From Segnochrobactrum spirostomi (GTDB lineage Bacteria > Pseudomonadota > Alphaproteobacteria > Rhizobiales > Segnochrobactraceae): DNA of 64,000 nucleotides. This document shows positions 51,489-60,690 of this stretch, in pieces. A program made the translations under genes and the position numbers. Under the pieces are notes generated by a model that saw nothing but the letters and a program-made list of their open reading frames with translations, was not told the DNA's origin and did not search any database. The DNA lies in assembly GCF_009600605.1 (NCBI RefSeq), contig NZ_VWNA01000001.1, forward strand, positions 3,644,501 to 3,708,500. Direction: 5' to 3'. Within the stretch, counting starts at the first letter, position 1; each line of letters opens with the position of its first letter.

Positions 51489-53624
51489 TCAGTACGGCGA
51501 ATCGATATCCGCCATCGCGACGTAGACGCTCTTCAACTGGGTGTAGTGGTCGAGCGCCGTGCGGCCGTTCTCGCGGCCGAGGCCGGAGAGCTTGTAGCCG
51601 CCGAAGGGAAGTTCGATCGGCGTCACGTTGTAGTGGTTGATCCAGGTGGTGCCGGCCTCGAGCCGAGCGACGACCCGGTGGCCGCGGGCGAGATCGCGGG
51701 TGAAGACGCCGGCCGCGAGGCCGAACTCGGTGGCGTTGGCGCGGGCCACGACCTCGTCCTCGTCGTCGAACGCAAGCACCGTCATCACCGGCCCGAAGAT
51801 CTCCTCGCGCACGATGCTCATGGTGTCGTCGCAGCCGTCGAACACCGTCGGGGCGACGAAGAAGCCGCGTCCGAGGCCGCCCTCGGTGACGCGGTGGCCG
51901 CCGGACAGCACCTTCGCGCCCTCCGCCTTGCCCTTCTCGATGTAGCCGACGACCTTCTCGAGGTGACCGGCCGAGATCAACGCCCCAACCTGGGTCGCGG
52001 GATCACGCGGATCGCCGACCTTCATCTTCGCGACGCGGGCCGCGAGCTTGGCGAGGAAGGCGTCCTTGACCGAGCGGTGGACGAAGACGCGCGTGCCGTT
52101 CGAGCAGACTTCACCGGCCGAATAGAAATTACCGAGGAGGGCGCCCGAGACGGCGTTGTCGAGATTGGCGTCCTCGAAGACGAGGATCGGCGACTTTCCG
52201 CCGAGTTCCAAGGTGACATATTTCAGCGTCGTGGCGGCATCCGCCATCACCTTCTTGCCGGTGCCGACCTCGCCGGTGAGCGAGACCTTGCGGATGGCGG
52301 GGTGGCGGGTGAGGAGGCGGCCGGTATCGGCGAAGCCCTGCACGACGTTGAAGACGCCGTCGGGCACGCCGGCTTCCTTCATGATCTCGGCGAGTTTGAG
52401 CGCGGTGAGCGGCGTCAGTTCGGCCGGCTTGAAGATCATGGCGTTGCCGGCGGCGAGCGCTGGGGCCGACTTCCAACAGGCGATCTGGAGCGGATAATTC
52501 CAGGCGCCGATGCCCGCGACGATGCCGAGCGGCTCGCGGCGGGTGTAGCCGAACGCGCTCGGCCCGAGATCGACGTGTTCGCCCGCGATGGTCGGAGCGA
52601 GGCCGGCGAAATATTCGAGGCAATCCGCGCCCGAGATCACGTCGACGACGGAGGTCTCCTGGATCGGCTTGCCGGTGTCGAGGGTTTCGAGCAGCGCCAG
52701 TTCGTCGTTGCGGGCGCGCAGGAGATCGGCGACCCGCTTGAGAATACGGCCGCGCTCGGTGCCGGTCATCCGGCCCCACACCGCCTGGCCGCGGCGCGCG
52801 GCCTCGACGGCCCGCTCGACTTCGGCCTCGCCGGCGATCTCGATTTCGGCGAGCACCTCTGCGGTCGCCGGGTTGATCGTCTCGAAGGTCTCGCCGGTGG
52901 CGGAGGAGACATAACTCCCGCCGATGTGGGAGCGTTCGCGCGGCGTCTTGGTCATCGTGGTCGGGTCCGAATGCGAGGGGGCGGGCGGCGGCTCCGCCCG
53001 TGCGATCTGGCTGTCGACGAACGCCGCGACGATGGCGCGGGCGCTCTCGGAATCGGTCTCGGTGGAGGCGGAGAGGGTGGCGCGCAGCCACAGCCCGTCG
53101 ATCGCGGCGGCGATCGCCACGGCGAGTTGCGGCGCGTCGCGGGGCCCCACGATCTGCTTCAGGGCGTGGCGCAGGTTCGACAGCATGCGCTGCTGGTAGA
53201 CGGTCTGGACGCGCTTCAGACGCGCGGAATGAATGACCTGACCCCAGAAGGCGAGCCACACGGTGCCGGTGCGGTGGTCGAACTCCTCGGGGGCGAGGTT
53301 CGCCTCGATGATGGCGGCAATGCGCTCGCGCGGCGTGCGCGCCTGCGAGAGGCGTTCGATCACGCTGCGGCCGAGACGGGCCGCGAGATGACGCAGGGTC
53401 GCCTCGAGGAGCCCATCCTTGTCGCCGAAATAATGGGCGACGAGACCGGGCGAAACCTTGGCGCGGCGCCCGATCTCGCTGAGCGTCGTGGCGACGTAGC
53501 CGAGCTCGGCCATCGCGTCGATGGTCGCTTCGATGAGCTGCCGGCGGCGGAAGTCTTCCTGGTCGCTACGGGCGGAAGCCTTCCGATCGGCGGCGCGTTC
53601 GCCGCGTGCTGTCTGCATCGCCAT
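51489..53624 (-). CDS. betI-betB: In-frame fusion of BetI repressor and betaine aldehyde dehydrogenase BetB
   Basis: One frame of 711 residues runs without a stop through two normally separate genes. Residues 1-223 are a TetR-family BetI repressor (LSEIGRRAKVSPGLVAHYFG; FVDSQIARAE at its end). A short Pro-rich link (PPPAPSHSDPTT) follows. Residues 224-711 are a full BetB of 488 residues starting at an internal Met (52955), with EPLGIVAGIGAWNYP, catalytic Glu in VTLELGGKSP and Cys in GEVCSNGTRV. No Shine-Dalgarno sequence is obvious before the internal ATG. Start 53624 has AAGGA eight bases upstream. BetB oxidises betaine aldehyde to glycine betaine. A lost BetI stop, true fusion or internal translation start are the alternatives. 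Confidence 0.85.
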   Translation of the reverse strand: MAMQTARGERAADRKASARSDQEDFRRRQLIEATIDAMAELGYVATTLSEIGRRAKVSPGLVAHYFGDKDGLLEATLRHLAARLGRSVIERLSQARTPRERIAAIIEANLAPEEFDHRTGTVWLAFWGQVIHSARLKRVQTVYQQRMLSNLRHALKQIVGPRDAPQLAVAIAAAIDGLWLRATLSASTETDSESARAIVAAFVDSQIARAEPPPAPSHSDPTTMTKTPRERSHIGGSYVSSATGETFETINPATAEVLAEIEIAGEAEVERAVEAARRGQAVWGRMTGTERGRILKRVADLLRARNDELALLETLDTGKPIQETSVVDVISGADCLEYFAGLAPTIAGEHVDLGPSAFGYTRREPLGIVAGIGAWNYPLQIACWKSAPALAAGNAMIFKPAELTPLTALKLAEIMKEAGVPDGVFNVVQGFADTGRLLTRHPAIRKVSLTGEVGTGKKVMADAATTLKYVTLELGGKSPILVFEDANLDNAVSGALLGNFYSAGEVCSNGTRVFVHRSVKDAFLAKLAARVAKMKVGDPRDPATQVGALISAGHLEKVVGYIEKGKAEGAKVLSGGHRVTEGGLGRGFFVAPTVFDGCDDTMSIVREEIFGPVMTVLAFDDEDEVVARANATEFGLAAGVFTRDLARGHRVVARLEAGTTWINHYNVTPIELPFGGYKLSGLGRENGRTALDHYTQLKSVYVAMADIDSPY

Positions 53625-53869
53625 CCCGGAATTCCTTGAACGCTCAAACAACAGCATAGGTCGAGCCCGCCGACAAGCGTCGTCTCGCAAATTCGGCGTC
53701 CCTGGATGTCGTGTCGGAAACAGAAAAGTCGCAGAAATCCGCCGCCTCCGCCCCACCGAGCTCAGGCCGCCTGTTTGGTGCACTGTGTCAGATGCCGTGC
53801 GCGCAAGCGTGCCTCATTTGCAATCAGAAGCGTTCAAAGATTTTGCGTGACAAGTTTTCGCACTTGCTT

Positions 53870-53885
53870 TTGAATGCTCATTCAA
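53870..53885. promoter_or_regulatory. BetI operator candidate upstream of choXWV
   Basis: TTGAATGCTCATTCAA has perfect 7-base arms and a 2-base centre, a TetR-type operator. It lies in the divergent region between betIB and choX. Partial copies are CGTTCAA at 53831 and TTGAACGCTCAA at 53636, the latter just upstream of the betI start. Confidence 0.6.
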
Positions 53886-54151
53886 CAGGGGAACGCGGGC
53901 GCGACGAGAACACTCGACACGCCCCGGAGCGATCGTCGCGAGGCGGTCGCGTTCCGGCGGATACGATCCGCTGGGGCGGGCCGAGCAAAGGCTTCGGCAC
54001 GTCGGCAAGACTTCGACGCGATGACCGGCGGCCATCGGGCGCCGGCGGCAGGCTTCGGCGCGCGAAACCGCGCCGGCAAGATGCGGAGCGGGCAGGCGGA
54101 ACGGCGCTTCAGATCGCCGGCCGGCGGCCGAGGTCACAGAGGGAGAAGATT

Positions 54152-55096
54152 ATGCGTTTCAAGTTCGCTTTGGCGGCCGTTTTCGCCGTCATGCTCGGTG
54201 GCGCGGCACAGGCGGCCGATCCGGCCTCCTGCAAGAGCGTCAAGATGTCGGACATCGGCTGGACCGATGTCACCGCGATGACGGCGACCACCGGCTCGAT
54301 TCTCAAGGCGCTCGGCTATTCGCCGAAGATCGACCTGCTCTCGGTGCCGGTCACCTTCACGTCGCTGAAGTCGAAGGACATCGACGTGTTCCTGGGCAAC
54401 TGGATGCCCTCGATGGAAGCCGACATTAAGCCTTATCTGGCCGACAAGAGCGTCGATGTCGTCGGCACCAACTTGGTTGGCGCCAAGTACACCCTCGCGG
54501 TGCCGTCCTACCTCTACGACCAGGGCCTCAAGTCCTTCCAGGACATCGCGAAGTTCAAGGATCAGCTCGGCGGCAAGATCTACGGCATCGAGCCCGGCAA
54601 CGACGGCAACCGCCTCGTGCTCGGCATGATCGACAAGGATCAGTTCGGCCTGAAGGGCTTCCAGCTCGTCGAATCGAGCGAGCAGGGCATGCTGGCCCAG
54701 GTCGAAAAGTCGGTCCGCAACAAGCAGCCGATCGTCTTCCTCGGCTGGGCGCCGCATCCGATGAACGCCAAGTTCGACATGAAGTATCTGTCGGGCGGCG
54801 ACGACGTGTTCGGCCCCGATTTCGGCGGCGCCCGCGTCGACACGGTGGTGCGCGCCGGTCTTCTCACCGAGTGCCCGAACCTCGGCACCTTCCTGAAGAA
54901 CCTCAAGTTCGAGATCGGGATGGAGAACGAGATCATGGGCGCGGTGCTCGACGACGGCGCCTCGCCGGACAAGGCCGGCAAGGACTGGCTCAAGAAGCAC
55001 CCCGAAGTGCTCGACGCCTGGCTCGCCGGCGTGACGACCCTCGACGGCCAGCCGGGTCTGCCGGCGGTGAAGGCGGCGTTCGGCATCTCGGGCTGA
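54152..55096 (+). CDS. choX: Choline ABC transporter substrate-binding protein
   Basis: The 314-residue periplasmic protein has a signal peptide (MRFKFALAAVFAVMLGGAAQA, cleavage after AQA) and the glycine-betaine/choline-binding fold of ChoX: SDIGWTDVTAMTATTGSILKAL, DVFLGNWMPSMEADI, YGIEPGNDGNR and FLGWAPHPMNAKF, which hold the aromatic residues of the choline cage. GGGAGAAG precedes the ATG. It is the first gene of choXWV. Confidence 0.93.
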   Translation: MRFKFALAAVFAVMLGGAAQAADPASCKSVKMSDIGWTDVTAMTATTGSILKALGYSPKIDLLSVPVTFTSLKSKDIDVFLGNWMPSMEADIKPYLADKSVDVVGTNLVGAKYTLAVPSYLYDQGLKSFQDIAKFKDQLGGKIYGIEPGNDGNRLVLGMIDKDQFGLKGFQLVESSEQGMLAQVEKSVRNKQPIVFLGWAPHPMNAKFDMKYLSGGDDVFGPDFGGARVDTVVRAGLLTECPNLGTFLKNLKFEIGMENEIMGAVLDDGASPDKAGKDWLKKHPEVLDAWLAGVTTLDGQPGLPAVKAAFGISG

Positions 55097-55518
55097 CCCC
55101 GAAACGGCACGACCGGAGCCCTGCCGCCCTCGGCGGGGCCTCTCGCCGGTCCGCGCTGCGAGACGGTTCCCGGCCGGCGCCTTCGGGCCCGGCCGGCATC
55201 CAACGAGGAAGACGACGGATCGGACGCGGCGTTCGCCGCTCCAACGGTCCACCGGAAACACGAATGCCTCGGGACGGGCCTTGTGTGCAGCCGTCTGGCG
55301 GCGTGACCGAGCGCACCGACGTCCCGGCCGAACCGGCCCTCTCGACATTCTTCTCGATAGCTCCGACGATCCGCGACGGGGCCGCCCCGCAGGGCGTGAC
55401 CGGCACGCCGGCCGATCCGCCGCAACGGCGTCGCGGCGTAAACCGAGCGCACGCGGGCTCTCACGGCCCCGCAGCCGCCCGTGCACCGCCTTCCCATCGC
55501 CCGCAACAAGGCTTCGCG
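55097..55518. other. Long gap between choX and choW, no gene seen
   Basis: About 420 bases without a plausible reading frame. A GC-rich inverted repeat (CCGGCCGG arms, about 55170-55200) could form a hairpin that lowers readthrough or protects the choX mRNA, as binding proteins are usually made in excess. Confidence 0.45.
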
Positions 55519-56379
55519 ATGAGCGCACTCGAAGACTGGATCACCGATCACAAGATCCCCGTCGGCAATTGGATCGCCGACCTGATCGAGCTGATCAAAG
55601 ACAATTCGATGAATTTCTTCGACAGCTTCTCGGCCGGATTCGGCGGGCTCATCGATGCCTTCACCGGGCTTCTCGAGTCGGTTCCGCCGATCGTGCTGAT
55701 CCTCATCGTGACGGCGATCGCCTACGGTCTGCAGCGGTCTTGGAAGATCTGCCTGTTCGTGGCGTTGGCGCTCCTGTTCATCCTCAACCAGGGCTATTGG
55801 GAGGCGACGCTCGAAACGCTTTCCTTGGTCCTCTTCGCCACCATCGTCTCGATGGTGATCGGCGTGCCCATCGGCATCGCCGCGGCGCACAGGCCCTGGT
55901 TCTATGCCGGTCTGCGTCCGGTGCTCGACCTGATGCAGACCCTGCCGACCTTCGTCTACCTGATCCCGACGCTCGTCCTGTTCGGCCTCGGCGTCGTGCC
56001 CGGCATCATCTCGACGGTGATCTTCGCGCTGCCGGCACCGATCCGGCTCACCTATCTCGGCGTCTCGTCGGTGCCCGACAGCCTCAAGGAGGCGGGTGAG
56101 GCCTTCGGCGGCACGCCGCGCCAGATCCTCTGGAAGATCGAGTTGCCCCACGCGATGCCCACCATCATGGCCGGTCTCACTCAGTGCATCATGCTGAGCC
56201 TCTCGATGGTCGTCATCGCCGCGCTCGTCGGCGCCGGCGGGCTCGGCGTCCCGGTGGTGCGCGCGCTCAACACGGTGCGCGTCTCGATGGGCTTCGAAGC
56301 GGGGCTCGCCATCGTGCTCCTCGCCATCATCCTCGACCGGGTGTGCCGCACGGCCGAACCCGCCGCGAAAGGACGCTGA
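55519..56379 (+). CDS. choW: Choline ABC transporter permease
   Basis: The 286-residue membrane protein has six or so helices (PIVLILIVTAIAYGLQ, VLFATIVSMVIGVPIGIAA, FVYLIPTLVLFGLGVVPGI) and the cytoplasmic coupling loop EAGEAFGGTPRQILWKIELP that contacts the ATPase. It belongs to the ProW/OpuAB-type betaine/choline permeases. It ends two bases before choV. Confidence 0.92.
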   Translation: MSALEDWITDHKIPVGNWIADLIELIKDNSMNFFDSFSAGFGGLIDAFTGLLESVPPIVLILIVTAIAYGLQRSWKICLFVALALLFILNQGYWEATLETLSLVLFATIVSMVIGVPIGIAAAHRPWFYAGLRPVLDLMQTLPTFVYLIPTLVLFGLGVVPGIISTVIFALPAPIRLTYLGVSSVPDSLKEAGEAFGGTPRQILWKIELPHAMPTIMAGLTQCIMLSLSMVVIAALVGAGGLGVPVVRALNTVRVSMGFEAGLAIVLLAIILDRVCRTAEPAAKGR

Positions 56380-56381
56380 CG

Positions 56382-57584
56382 ATGCCGGCGGTCGAATTTT
56401 CCCACGTCGACATCCTGTTCGGGCGCGACGGCAAGCGCGACAAGGCGAGCCTTGCGACCGCGGCGGCGATGCTCGATCAGGGCCGCACCCGCACCGAGAT
56501 TCTCGACAAGCTCGGCGTCGTCGTCGGCGTCGCCGACGCGACGCTCTCGGTGGAACGCGGCGAAATCTGCGTGCTGATGGGCCTCTCGGGGTCCGGCAAA
56601 TCGACACTGCTGCGTGCCGTGAACGGCCTCAACAAGGTCGCCCGCGGCAAGGTCCTGGTCGAGAACGACGGCGCGGCGGTCGATATCGGCTCGTGCTCGC
56701 CGACGATGCTGCGCACCATGCGCACCCGCCGCATCGCCATGGTGTTCCAGCAATTCGCCCTTCTGCCCTGGCGCACCGTGCGCGAGAATGTCGGCTTCGG
56801 CCTCGAGCTGCGCGGCGTTTCGGCAGCCGAGCGGCGGCGGGTCGTCGACGAGAAGCTGAAGCTCGTCGCCCTCGATCAATGGGCCGACCGCTACGCCAAC
56901 CAGCTCTCCGGCGGCATGCAGCAGCGCGTCGGCCTCGCCCGGGCGTTTGCGACGGACGCCGACATCCTGCTCATGGACGAGCCGTTCTCGGCGCTCGATC
57001 CGCTGATCCGCACCAAGCTCCAGGACGAGTTGCTGGCGCTCCAGCGCCAGGTCCACAAGACGATCATCTTCGTCAGCCACGATCTCGACGAGGCGCTCAA
57101 GATCGGCAACCGCATCGCCATCATGGAGAGCGGCCGGGTCGTGCAATGGGGTACGCCGGAGGACATCGTGCTCAACCCGGCGAACGATTATGTCGCCGAG
57201 TTCGTCCAGCACATGAACCCGCTCAACGTGCTGCGCGGCCGCTCGGTGATGGTGCCCGCGGCGCAATTGCGCCGCGACGGCGCGACGATCCTGCTCGACG
57301 ACGAGGGCGCGTTGCGCCTCTCGCTCGACGCTGCGGGGGGTATCTCCGGCTTCCATGCCAAGGGCGATCCCTGCCGGATCGCGCCGCTCGGCACGGCGGC
57401 GGCGGATCTCGCGCTCGGCGACGTCGCAATCGCCTCGGCCGATCAACTGCTCCGCGACGTCATCGCGCTCCGCCGTCACACCCGCCGCCCGGTGGTCCTC
57501 GTCGACGAGGGCAGGGTGGTCGGCATCTGCGGGGAGGAGGAAATCCTCGCCTCCTTCAGCCCGGAGACGCGGCGCTCGGCCTGA
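56382..57584 (+). CDS. choV: Choline ABC transporter ATP-binding protein
   Basis: The 400-residue ATPase has Walker A GLSGSGKSTLLRAVNGL, Q-loop VFQQFALLPWRTV, signature LSGGMQQRVGLARAF, Walker B ILLMDEPFSALDPL and the switch His in IIFVSHDLDEAL. The N-terminal segment and the C-terminal region, with a single degenerate CBS-like half, are typical of ChoV/ProV. It closes the choXWV operon. Confidence 0.94.
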   Translation: MPAVEFSHVDILFGRDGKRDKASLATAAAMLDQGRTRTEILDKLGVVVGVADATLSVERGEICVLMGLSGSGKSTLLRAVNGLNKVARGKVLVENDGAAVDIGSCSPTMLRTMRTRRIAMVFQQFALLPWRTVRENVGFGLELRGVSAAERRRVVDEKLKLVALDQWADRYANQLSGGMQQRVGLARAFATDADILLMDEPFSALDPLIRTKLQDELLALQRQVHKTIIFVSHDLDEALKIGNRIAIMESGRVVQWGTPEDIVLNPANDYVAEFVQHMNPLNVLRGRSVMVPAAQLRRDGATILLDDEGALRLSLDAAGGISGFHAKGDPCRIAPLGTAAADLALGDVAIASADQLLRDVIALRRHTRRPVVLVDEGRVVGICGEEEILASFSPETRRSA

Positions 57585-57650
57585 GCTTCCGTCTCGCCTC
57601 CGTTGCGCGCGGTGCTATATAGCGCGCGACCCGAGAGGCGGAGCGTGGAC

Positions 57651-58982
57651 ATGGCCGAGACGTTCGATCTGATCCTGAAGGGCGGCGTCGCCGCGACCCC
57701 GAACGGCATCGCGCCGGCGGACATCGGTGTCAGGGGGGGGCGCGTCGCCGCGATCGGCGATCTCGCGACCGCCTCCGGCGGCGAGGTGATCGACTGCGCC
57801 GGCCTCCATGTTTTGCCCGGCGTCGTCGACAGCCAGGTTCATTTCCGCGAGCCCGGGCTCGAGCACAAGGAAGACCTCGAAACCGGCTCCCGCGCCGCGG
57901 TCATGGGCGGCGTCACCGCCGTGTTCGAAATGCCGAACACCAAGCCGCTGACGACGAGCGCCGAGACCTTCCACGACAAAATCCGCCGCGGCACGGGCCG
58001 CATGCATTGCGACTTCGCCTTCTGGGTCGGCGCCACCGCGGGCAACATCGACGATCTGCCGGCGCTGGAGCGTCTGCCGGGTGCCGCGGGCATCAAGATC
58101 TTCATGGGCTCGTCCACTGGCGATCTTCTGGTCGCCGATGATCCGACGCTCGCCCGCGTGCTCGCCGCCACCCGCCGCCGCGTCGCCGTCCACGCCGAAG
58201 ACGAGCCGCGCCTCGAATCCCGCAAGAGCCTGCGTATTCCGGGCGATCCGCGCTCCCATCCGGTGTGGCGCGACGAGGAGGCGGCGCTGAAGGCGACGAC
58301 CCGTCTCGTCACGATCGCCCGCGAGGTCTCGGCACTCGTCCACGTACTGCACATCTCGACGATGCAGGAGCTCGATTTCCTGGCGGGCCACAAGGATATC
58401 GCCTCCTGCGAGGCGACGCCGCACCATCTGACCCTGGCGCTCGACGAAGACGGCGAGCGCCTCGGCTCCCGCATGCAGATGAACCCGCCGGTGCGCGATT
58501 CGTCCCACCGTGCGGCGTTGTGGCGGGCGATCGGCAACGGCGTCGTCGATGTGCTCGGCTCCGACCACGCGCCGCATACGCTGGAGGAGAAGGCGAAGGC
58601 CTATCCCGATTCGCCCTCCGGCATGACCGGCGTGCAGACGTTGGTGCCGATCATGCTCGATCACGTGGCGGCGGGGCGCCTCAGCCTCGCGCGGTTCGTC
58701 GATCTGACGAGCGCGGGCCCCGCGCGGCTGTTCGGCATGGCGGGGAAGGGGCGGATCGCGGTGGGCTACGACGCCGATTTCACGATCGTCGATCTGAAGC
58801 GCACCGAGACGATTCGCAACGACTGGATCACCTCCCGGGCGCAATGGACGCCCTATGACGGGCGCGCCGTGACCGGGTGGCCGGTCGGCACGATCGTGCG
58901 CGGAACCCGCGTGATGTGGGAGGCGAAGCTCGTCGCGCCGTCAACCGGCGCGCCCGTTCGTTTCCACGGCATGAGGGGCTGA
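57651..58982 (+). CDS. Dihydroorotase-like amidohydrolase
   Basis: The 443-residue protein has class I dihydroorotase layout: LPGVVDSQVHFREPGLEHKE, EMPNTKPLTTS, the carbamylated-Lys region GIKIFMGSST, VAVHAEDE, VLHIST and GSDHAPHTLEEK. The first metal-binding pair, normally HxH, reads QVH, so one ligand is Gln. Other ligands are present. It may be a true dihydroorotase variant or an amidohydrolase acting on a related cyclic amide; the pyrimidine-reducing enzymes encoded 1.7 kb away would suit a hydantoinase-like role. The ATG at 57651 is preferred over an upstream start; a TATATA-containing palindrome at about 57615-57623 may be its promoter. Confidence 0.8.
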   Translation: MAETFDLILKGGVAATPNGIAPADIGVRGGRVAAIGDLATASGGEVIDCAGLHVLPGVVDSQVHFREPGLEHKEDLETGSRAAVMGGVTAVFEMPNTKPLTTSAETFHDKIRRGTGRMHCDFAFWVGATAGNIDDLPALERLPGAAGIKIFMGSSTGDLLVADDPTLARVLAATRRRVAVHAEDEPRLESRKSLRIPGDPRSHPVWRDEEAALKATTRLVTIAREVSALVHVLHISTMQELDFLAGHKDIASCEATPHHLTLALDEDGERLGSRMQMNPPVRDSSHRAALWRAIGNGVVDVLGSDHAPHTLEEKAKAYPDSPSGMTGVQTLVPIMLDHVAAGRLSLARFVDLTSAGPARLFGMAGKGRIAVGYDADFTIVDLKRTETIRNDWITSRAQWTPYDGRAVTGWPVGTIVRGTRVMWEAKLVAPSTGAPVRFHGMRG

Positions 58983-59037
58983 ATGGCGGGTCCCCGCGGC
59001 GCGGTGTGCCCACCGCGCCGGACGCCGCCGCGCGGCG

Positions 59038-60270
59038 TCAGCTCGCGGGGTGATGGCCCCGCACGGCCTCGACGATGGCCGTGACCTCCTGGTCGAGACG
59101 GACATAGGCGTCGATCGCCTTGCCCATGTCGCCGCCGACGTGGCGGAACATCTCGTCGGCCAATGCGCCGAGCGAGCCCATCGCGGTGCGGACGGCGTCT
59201 CCCGCGGGCGAGGGCACGTCGCGCCCCAGGGCGATGACGCCGGCGCCGAGCGCCGGCCGGTCCTTGCGGGCGCCGACGAGACACTCGGCCATCCGTCCGC
59301 GCCAGATCGCGAGGTCGGCCGGCAGACGCATCCAGGCGCGCTCCGTCGCCGCGTCGAGGCCCGCGAGCATCGCGATCGCGTTCGTCTCGGCCTCGTGGAC
59401 GAGGGCCGTCGCCGAGCGCCCGTCGGTCTCGTTCTGGGCGGCGAGCCGGGCGACCTCGGTCAGCGACTGGGCGATCGAGTTGGTGGCGACCTTCTGCTCG
59501 TTCAGCATGGTGCTGATGTTGTCGATGCTTGCGCCAGATACGGCAACGCGATCAGCGACTTGTGTCATGTTGTGGGAGACGAAGGTGAAGACCTGTGCGC
59601 CCACCGCGACACGCTCGCCGCCGCTGTCGACCGCGAGCGACATGCCGGCGATCACGGCGTTGAGCTCGGCGAGCTGGGCGCCGATGTGCTCGGTCGTCTT
59701 CGCGGTCTGCTCCGATAGCGCCTTCACCTCCGAGGCGACGACGGCGAAGCCGCGGCCGGCCTCGCCGGCCCGTGCGGCCTCGATGGTCGCGTTGAGCGCG
59801 AGCAGCTTGGTCTGGCGGGAGATCGTATCGATCTCGTGGGCCATGTCGGCGATTCGCCGGATGGCCGTCGTCACCTGATCCGTGCGCGCCTTGATGTCGT
59901 CGAACGACGCCGTGATGGCTTCCATCGCCTGACCGGCTTCTCCGGCACTGCCCGACGTCTCGTTGACGAGTCGGGAGGCATCCGCCGCGTTGGCCCGCGT
60001 TTCGTCGGAGGCCTTGGCGATGTTCTCAATAGTGCGGGCCATCTCTTCGACCGCGCCGGAGATCGAGATGGTCTCGCCGGAGAGGCGGCTCAGGTTGCCG
60101 CCGTTCCAGGCCATCAGGCAGGCGAGATCGCCGAGAATGCGGCCGGATTCGATCGCCGGGCGGAGCCGTTCGGCGGTGTTTGGCTCCGCTCGATCAACAT
60201 ATGCGGTCGAATGGCCTTGGGCGAGATCACCCGCCGGCTCCGGCGCGTGGCCATTGGTGAATGCGGACAT
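59038..60270 (-). CDS. Soluble methyl-accepting chemotaxis protein
   Basis: The 410-residue protein has no membrane helix. A short N-terminal region leads to a coiled-coil signalling domain with the tip [24 protein letters not shown] and [18 protein letters not shown]. The C-terminal 110 residues (from about 300) form a separate helical domain ([22 protein letters not shown]) that loosely recalls zinc-binding CZB domains but lacks a clear His set. It probably senses a cytoplasmic cue. Confidence 0.88.
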   Translation of the reverse strand: MSAFTNGHAPEPAGDLAQGHSTAYVDRAEPNTAERLRPAIESGRILGDLACLMAWNGGNLSRLSGETISISGAVEEMARTIENIAKASDETRANAADASRLVNETSGSAGEAGQAMEAITASFDDIKARTDQVTTAIRRIADMAHEIDTISRQTKLLALNATIEAARAGEAGRGFAVVASEVKALSEQTAKTTEHIGAQLAELNAVIAGMSLAVDSGGERVAVGAQVFTFVSHNMTQVADRVAVSGASIDNISTMLNEQKVATNSIAQSLTEVARLAAQNETDGRSATALVHEAETNAIAMLAGLDAATERAWMRLPADLAIWRGRMAECLVGARKDRPALGAGVIALGRDVPSPAGDAVRTAMGSLGALADEMFRHVGGDMGKAIDAYVRLDQEVTAIVEAVRGHHPAS

Positions 60271-60690
60271 GGCGTTTCCCCGTCGCTGTCTTTTCTTGTC
60301 ATGCGCGCCGATGGTGCTGCCGGCGCGGTCTCCCCGATCGCCAACCGGTCGGCGTCAGCGGGTCTCTCGGCGTCCCAATCCGGCATCATGCCAGAGGCGG
60401 CTGATCCGAGGCTGTCCTCGCACTCGCCTTCACGGAAAGGCGAACTCGGCCTTTCAACCTCGGGATTGTGCGCTCCTCCTGGAATTGATCCAAGCTGCCG
60501 TTGACAGCGCCGCCGTCTTTTGATCGGATGGTCAAAAGACGGGCGTGCCGCTTCGATGGGCAATCCGCCGGGGCGCCGGCGGAAACGGGCCATTCGGCAT
60601 GATCCGGACGAGGGGACAGACCGCAGCGGCCCGGCAGTGGCGGCGCGGTCCGCAGCGCCGGCGGCGGCCTTGGAGCCGGCACGGGAGACG

